Part shown: in pieces, positions 18,968-25,558 of the stretch | Layout of the letters: each line of letters starts with the position of its first letter | Numbering within the stretch: the first letter of the stretch is position 1 | NCBI GenBank assembly: GCA_036244855.1 | Contig: BQKZ01005639.1 | Location: 14,165 to 39,722, forward strand | Origin: Temnopleurus reevesii | Lineage: Eukaryota; Echinodermata; Echinoidea; Temnopleuroida; Temnopleuridae | DNA length: 25,558 nucleotides | Reading direction: 5' to 3' | Notes under the pieces: generated by a model | What the model was told of the DNA's origin: nothing | What the model saw: only the letters and a program-made list of their open reading frames with translations | Database searches by the model: none | Made by a program: the position numbers and the translations under genes

Positions 18968-19129
18968 CGGGGAATGTTTCATCAAGATTTGTCGCAGCGA
19001 CAAGGAGTCATTTTCCGACAGTTCCCATAGCAACTATCAGCGATAGTGCTTTTCATCCAATCACAATCAAGGAATTTGTCAGCGCTGACTAATTTTCTCT
19101 GCGACAAATCTTGATGAAACACCCCCCGA
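18968..19129. mobile_element. 162-base MITE-like element downstream of MIOS
   Basis: Left arm TTTCATCAAGATTTGTCGCA and its exact complement on the right (19100-19119), with imperfect extension to the C/G-rich ends. Related text (GTCAGCGCTGACTAA, TGCGACAAGTTTCATGAAAC) recurs at about 23070-23200. Confidence 0.75.
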
Positions 19130-19729
19130 TGTTCATTGACATTTTCCTGGGTACAATACTTTCTAATCTATCCAAAGTTTGTGGGATAACTGTTTCCATC
19201 AATCGCCTAATATAGCATACAGTTAGTGTAGAAAGCCTCACAAATAGATCCCAAATGTCATGGAGTGATGCAAAATTTCATCCATAGTGGTATGTGAGTT
19301 ACTTGTCTGTGTTTAATAGAACCATTCATCCATCAACAACAGGATCCTCTGTTGTAACTGTAGCTATGAATGTGGTTGTATCAACTCTACTTAAACTACA
19401 GAACATTCAATTCTGCATGCAAAAGTCAACCTCTCGCGAATCAAATTATTGCCCAAGTCGACGCATTTTGCACAACGAATCGTGCAAAATTTGAACACTT
19501 TGTACCCTGTCAGTCAAATTTCTCAAGTTGAAAATATTTTGGTGGTCCCAAGAAATTCCACTTAGGCAGAGTTTTAGTACTGTTTTTATATTACTAGCTA
19601 TTCAACCTTATCAAAGCAGAATATCTATGGACTGGAGAAATAGTGTTGACTTCAAGAAAATCTGCCGAACAAGAATACTTGAAAAAAAAAAGTTTTATGC
19701 TTGGGCGATTATTTGCTTAATGTGACTTT

Positions 19730-19911
19730 GGGATGGTGCTAGAAATGTTATGAATTGCAAACTAATTGCAATATGTTCCAAATTGAAACATGCACTTTCA
19801 TTCATGCACAGTCTGAGTTTCTGACAAGACATGCATGAAACAATGATTTTGAATTGCGCATATCGATCAACGGGAACTTGCGATTGATCCCAACTTTCTA
19901 GCAATACCCCC
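19730..19911. mobile_element. MITE copy A (GGGATGGTGCTAGAAA ends)
   Basis: Ends GGGATGGTGCTAGAAA and TTTCTAGCAATACCCC are near-complements. The same ends and size class recur at 21320-21482 with a diverged interior, so the two are members of one family. No coding capacity. Confidence 0.7.
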
Positions 19912-20181
19912 TTAGACTTCAGCATGATTGACTGTACTTTGTATTGAAACAGCATAGAGTATGGACATAGATCTTTGGCCTACACTCATCTGAACATGCG
20001 AGTGGAGGTTGGGGGAAAAGGAGAAATAGAATAAAAGGTTCCAGCAAACCTTATCAGTGTTCCATGCTACTTTAGTTAAATGAAATTCATACAGTAGTCT
20101 ACTTTTGTAAGCTAGTCAAATAATGCATGCTTCTTCGTGAAGTGCACAGACCAGACATAAGTTTTTGTTCACATGATAACA

Positions 20182-20219
20182 AATAACCATATTTCAAAAG
20201 AATAACCATATTTCAAAAG
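20182..20219. repeat. 19-base direct repeat, two copies
   Basis: AATAACCATATTTCAAAAG occurs twice head to tail without change. Confidence 0.9.
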
Positions 20220-20906
20220 AAGGTATGTGCATTGTATGTTGTGGTTGTTACTAGGTTGGACAACCTAGCAATTTTAATGGCCAGATATATTTCACATCAA
20301 GACAATCTTGAAGTCTTGTTTGATAAAATTATTTTATTTAAAGTCAGCTATTGTTTTATTATACATGAGTGATATTTATAGACATTTGTAGGTCAATTAA
20401 GCCAATATAAGTTAAATTCAAAGAAAACCACATGTGACAACTTAAATCGAGCTCCCTCATTTAATTCAATTAAATAAGTTTCCCCGATTTCTTTAAAAGA
20501 AAATGCTCTAAAAATCAAATAGATGAGAGATGTTAATACTTTAAAACAGTTATTCCATAAGCCTTGATGGAAAATACAAATGGAAATGCCAAGTACTAAC
20601 AGTTTAACAAATAAATTTGATTTTATAGTATTATGCAAACAAGTGTTTGAATTCTGCCAATTTTTTAAGGAATTTTGGGCAATCTGGTCGATCTGATTAT
20701 TAATATGAACACTGTACTAAGCATAGTGCACACATAGACTTTTAAGCACTTATTGTACAAACCATTGTCTAAAATATTTTTTATTGACAGTGTTTTCAAG
20801 AAACGTCTCAAAGTCTTTATGAATGCTGTACAAACATTGTCATATCTAGGTCCTGTAACATAAAAGAAATATTTCTTTGGTACACATTTTGACATACATG
20901 TAGACT

Positions 20907-21104
20907 TACGATTAATATTTATCATAGGTTTAATTGCATCTTTTCTGTTACAAGCCCCTGTTCAAACCATTCCAGGGGCTTGTATTACAAAAAAGAGATA
21001 CAATCGATTTTGCAATTCATCGTAACTCTATGGTTCATGTTTTGTCATAGACTTACGATAAATATTTATTGTAAGTTTTATTGCATCTTTTATGTTACAG
21101 GCCC
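20907..21104. repeat. Diverged direct repeat ending TGTTACAGGCCCC
   Basis: About 50 bases (CTTACGATTAATATTTAT ... GTTACAAGCCCC) recur about 147 bases later at 21053-21104. A related end (GTGTTACAGGCCCC) lies at about 10983-10996 in MIOS intron 11, so this is a dispersed family. Between the copies, ACAAGCCCCTG (20950-20960) and CAGGGGCTTGT (20973-20983) form a perfect 11-base hairpin. Confidence 0.6.
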
Positions 21105-21319
21105 CATAGATGGTTGGAAGAATTTTTGTAATGTGTTTGTACTGCGTTCGTTGCAGTATGTGTAACGGTAGCCTTATGGAAGATAAAAAAAAATTATATT
21201 TGAATGAAATGTAATATTATGGAAAAATAAAATATTATTATATCAAACCATTAAAGTGTTTCCATGTAATATCTATCACCCTTTGAAGCACACTAAAATA
21301 TCATTAGAGAGATTACTTT

Positions 21320-21482
21320 GGGGTTGTTGGTAGAAAGTTGCTTTTGATCACAAATCAACAGCAAAGCAGTTGCAAAATGAAACTTGCATTTTCATTTAAG
21401 CATTGCCTGGACTTCTAGGATGGCTTGCATGATGCCAATCATCTGCATCTTGCAATTGATCACAGCTTTCTAGCAACATCCC
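21320..21482. mobile_element. MITE copy B of the same family
   Basis: Ends GGGGTTGTTGGTAGAAAG and CTTTCTAGCAACATCCC pair as terminal inverted repeats, and the inner TTGATCACAA / TTGATCACAG also pair. Shares the arrangement of the element at 19730-19911, 1.6 kb away in the same orientation. Confidence 0.7.
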
Positions 21483-22032
21483 TAAGAAACATGAAAATAA
21501 AACAAATCAGAGGAAGAAAAGAGGGTAAAAGAGGGAGAGATTAGGGAAGAGAAAGAAAAGAAAGAAATAGACAGAAAAAAAACCCAGTAATTTTGAAAGA
21601 AAAAAGGTTGTGGCATACCATGACTCATTGCCCATGGGACAAATACGTATGTGGGGAGAAGAAACATTTGTATTCCTACGGTAGATAGGTAAAATTTTGG
21701 ATAATTCACAATGTTAATGAATTCATTCATCCCAAGTTGACGGTAAAAAAGTGAAGGGTGGATAAAGTCAATTATGAGAACTGACTTTGTTTAATGTAGT
21801 AAAGCATCGGCTCCACACTTGAAAATGGATCTCAACCTTTAATCCATTGGGTTGTGGGCTCTGCGACAAACATAAATCGCCAGTATTGGGGGTTTAGGTA
21901 GAGTTGTATAAAGTCTAATTACATCAAATCTGGACAATTTGTAGAGTTATTAGTGAATGTGCCAAAGAAAGGCCTGACATTCATCCTTCTAATAACTTAA
22001 GTAGGATGTGTAGGATACGATTGCCATTTCAG

Positions 22033-22224
22033 AGGTGAAGAGCTGGCGTCAGTAGCAGAACGGCTTAATCCTGGCTTCTATATAACCCCGTCATCTAAGT
22101 CTGAAGAATTTGCTTGGCTTCTTCAGAAGCGCCTTGCATCAAAAGCATCTTGGAGTATCAGACTCAGGTGGCTTAAACTGTTCTTTTACCATGTCAACCA
22201 TGTAAACAAGCAGTGGTTGATTTG
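22033..22224 (+). other. Unassigned exon-like open segment
   Basis: After a good acceptor-like sequence (TTGCCATTTCAG) the frame reads RGEELASVAERLNPGFYITP and, further on, SEEFAWLLQKRLASKAS, then on to TGA at 22222-22224. It enters two bases into a codon, the phase left by MIOS exon 19. It could be an alternative 3' terminal exon of MIOS, an exon of another transcript, or a chance frame (in-frame TAA near 21998, no ATG). I do not recognise the peptide. Confidence 0.3.
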
Positions 22225-22241
22225 ATGTACAAAGCTTTAGG

Positions 22242-25558
<3,317 letters not shown>

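Larger units (their letters stand above)
18608..22241. other. Intergenic region between MIOS and METTL5
   Basis: Holds both 3' UTRs (limits unknown), three clear inverted-repeat elements, a direct repeat, a purine-rich stretch (about 21485-21600) and the unassigned open segment at 22033. Plus-strand AATAAA at 20030-20035 and near 21225 are possible MIOS poly(A) signals, but both are far from the stop codon, so a closer variant signal may be used. Confidence 0.6.

Noticed and set aside
20393..20925. Minus-strand frames resembling a retroelement remnant
   Set aside because: No reverse-transcriptase or endonuclease motif can be seen; AT-rich chance frames are as likely.

Overview
The window looks like nuclear DNA of an animal, most likely an echinoderm and possibly a sea urchin. 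It is AT-rich. The genes are split into many short exons (70-285 bases) by introns of roughly 400-1,600 bases. A tRNA-derived SINE of a type I associate with echinoderm genomes lies at about 12030-12245, and there are many small inverted-repeat (MITE-like) elements. The group assignment is an inference; the animal origin is secure because two conserved animal genes can be read exon by exon.

Layout. Bases 1-871 hold a 79-base tandem repeat, a CA microsatellite and AT-rich flank. From 907 to 18607 on the + strand lies a complete 20-exon gene for MIOS (Mio/missing oocyte), a core subunit of GATOR2, the lysosomal complex that lets mTORC1 respond to amino acids. The spliced frame is 2721 bases (906 residues), and every junction keeps frame. 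Bases 18608-22241 are intergenic and hold three clear inverted-repeat elements, a diverged direct repeat and one unexplained open exon-like segment (22033-22224). From 22242 to 24220 on the - strand lie the last three coding exons of METTL5, the 18S rRNA N6-adenosine methyltransferase; its first exon is beyond the right edge. The two genes are tail to tail. No functional link between them is implied beyond both serving translation and growth control.

Unusual features of MIOS. (1) Two introns are minor-spliceosome (U12) type. Intron 7 starts GTATCCTTT and ends AG after a CCTTAAC branch site. Intron 10 starts ATATCCTTTT and ends AC after a perfect TTCCTTAAC branch site, and only this AT-AC reading joins exons 10 and 11 in frame. 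(2) Four exons (6, 9, 11, 17) are followed by tandem copies of their own 3' ends, each carrying its 5' splice site and some intron. The exon 11 case is an eight-copy array with a unit of about 141 bases (9419-10645). Copies 1, 3 and 8 of that array encode almost the same 27-residue peptide with nearly all differences at silent positions, which is not expected of dead intronic copies.

Most other open reading frames are shadows or chance frames in introns and repeats and are left out.
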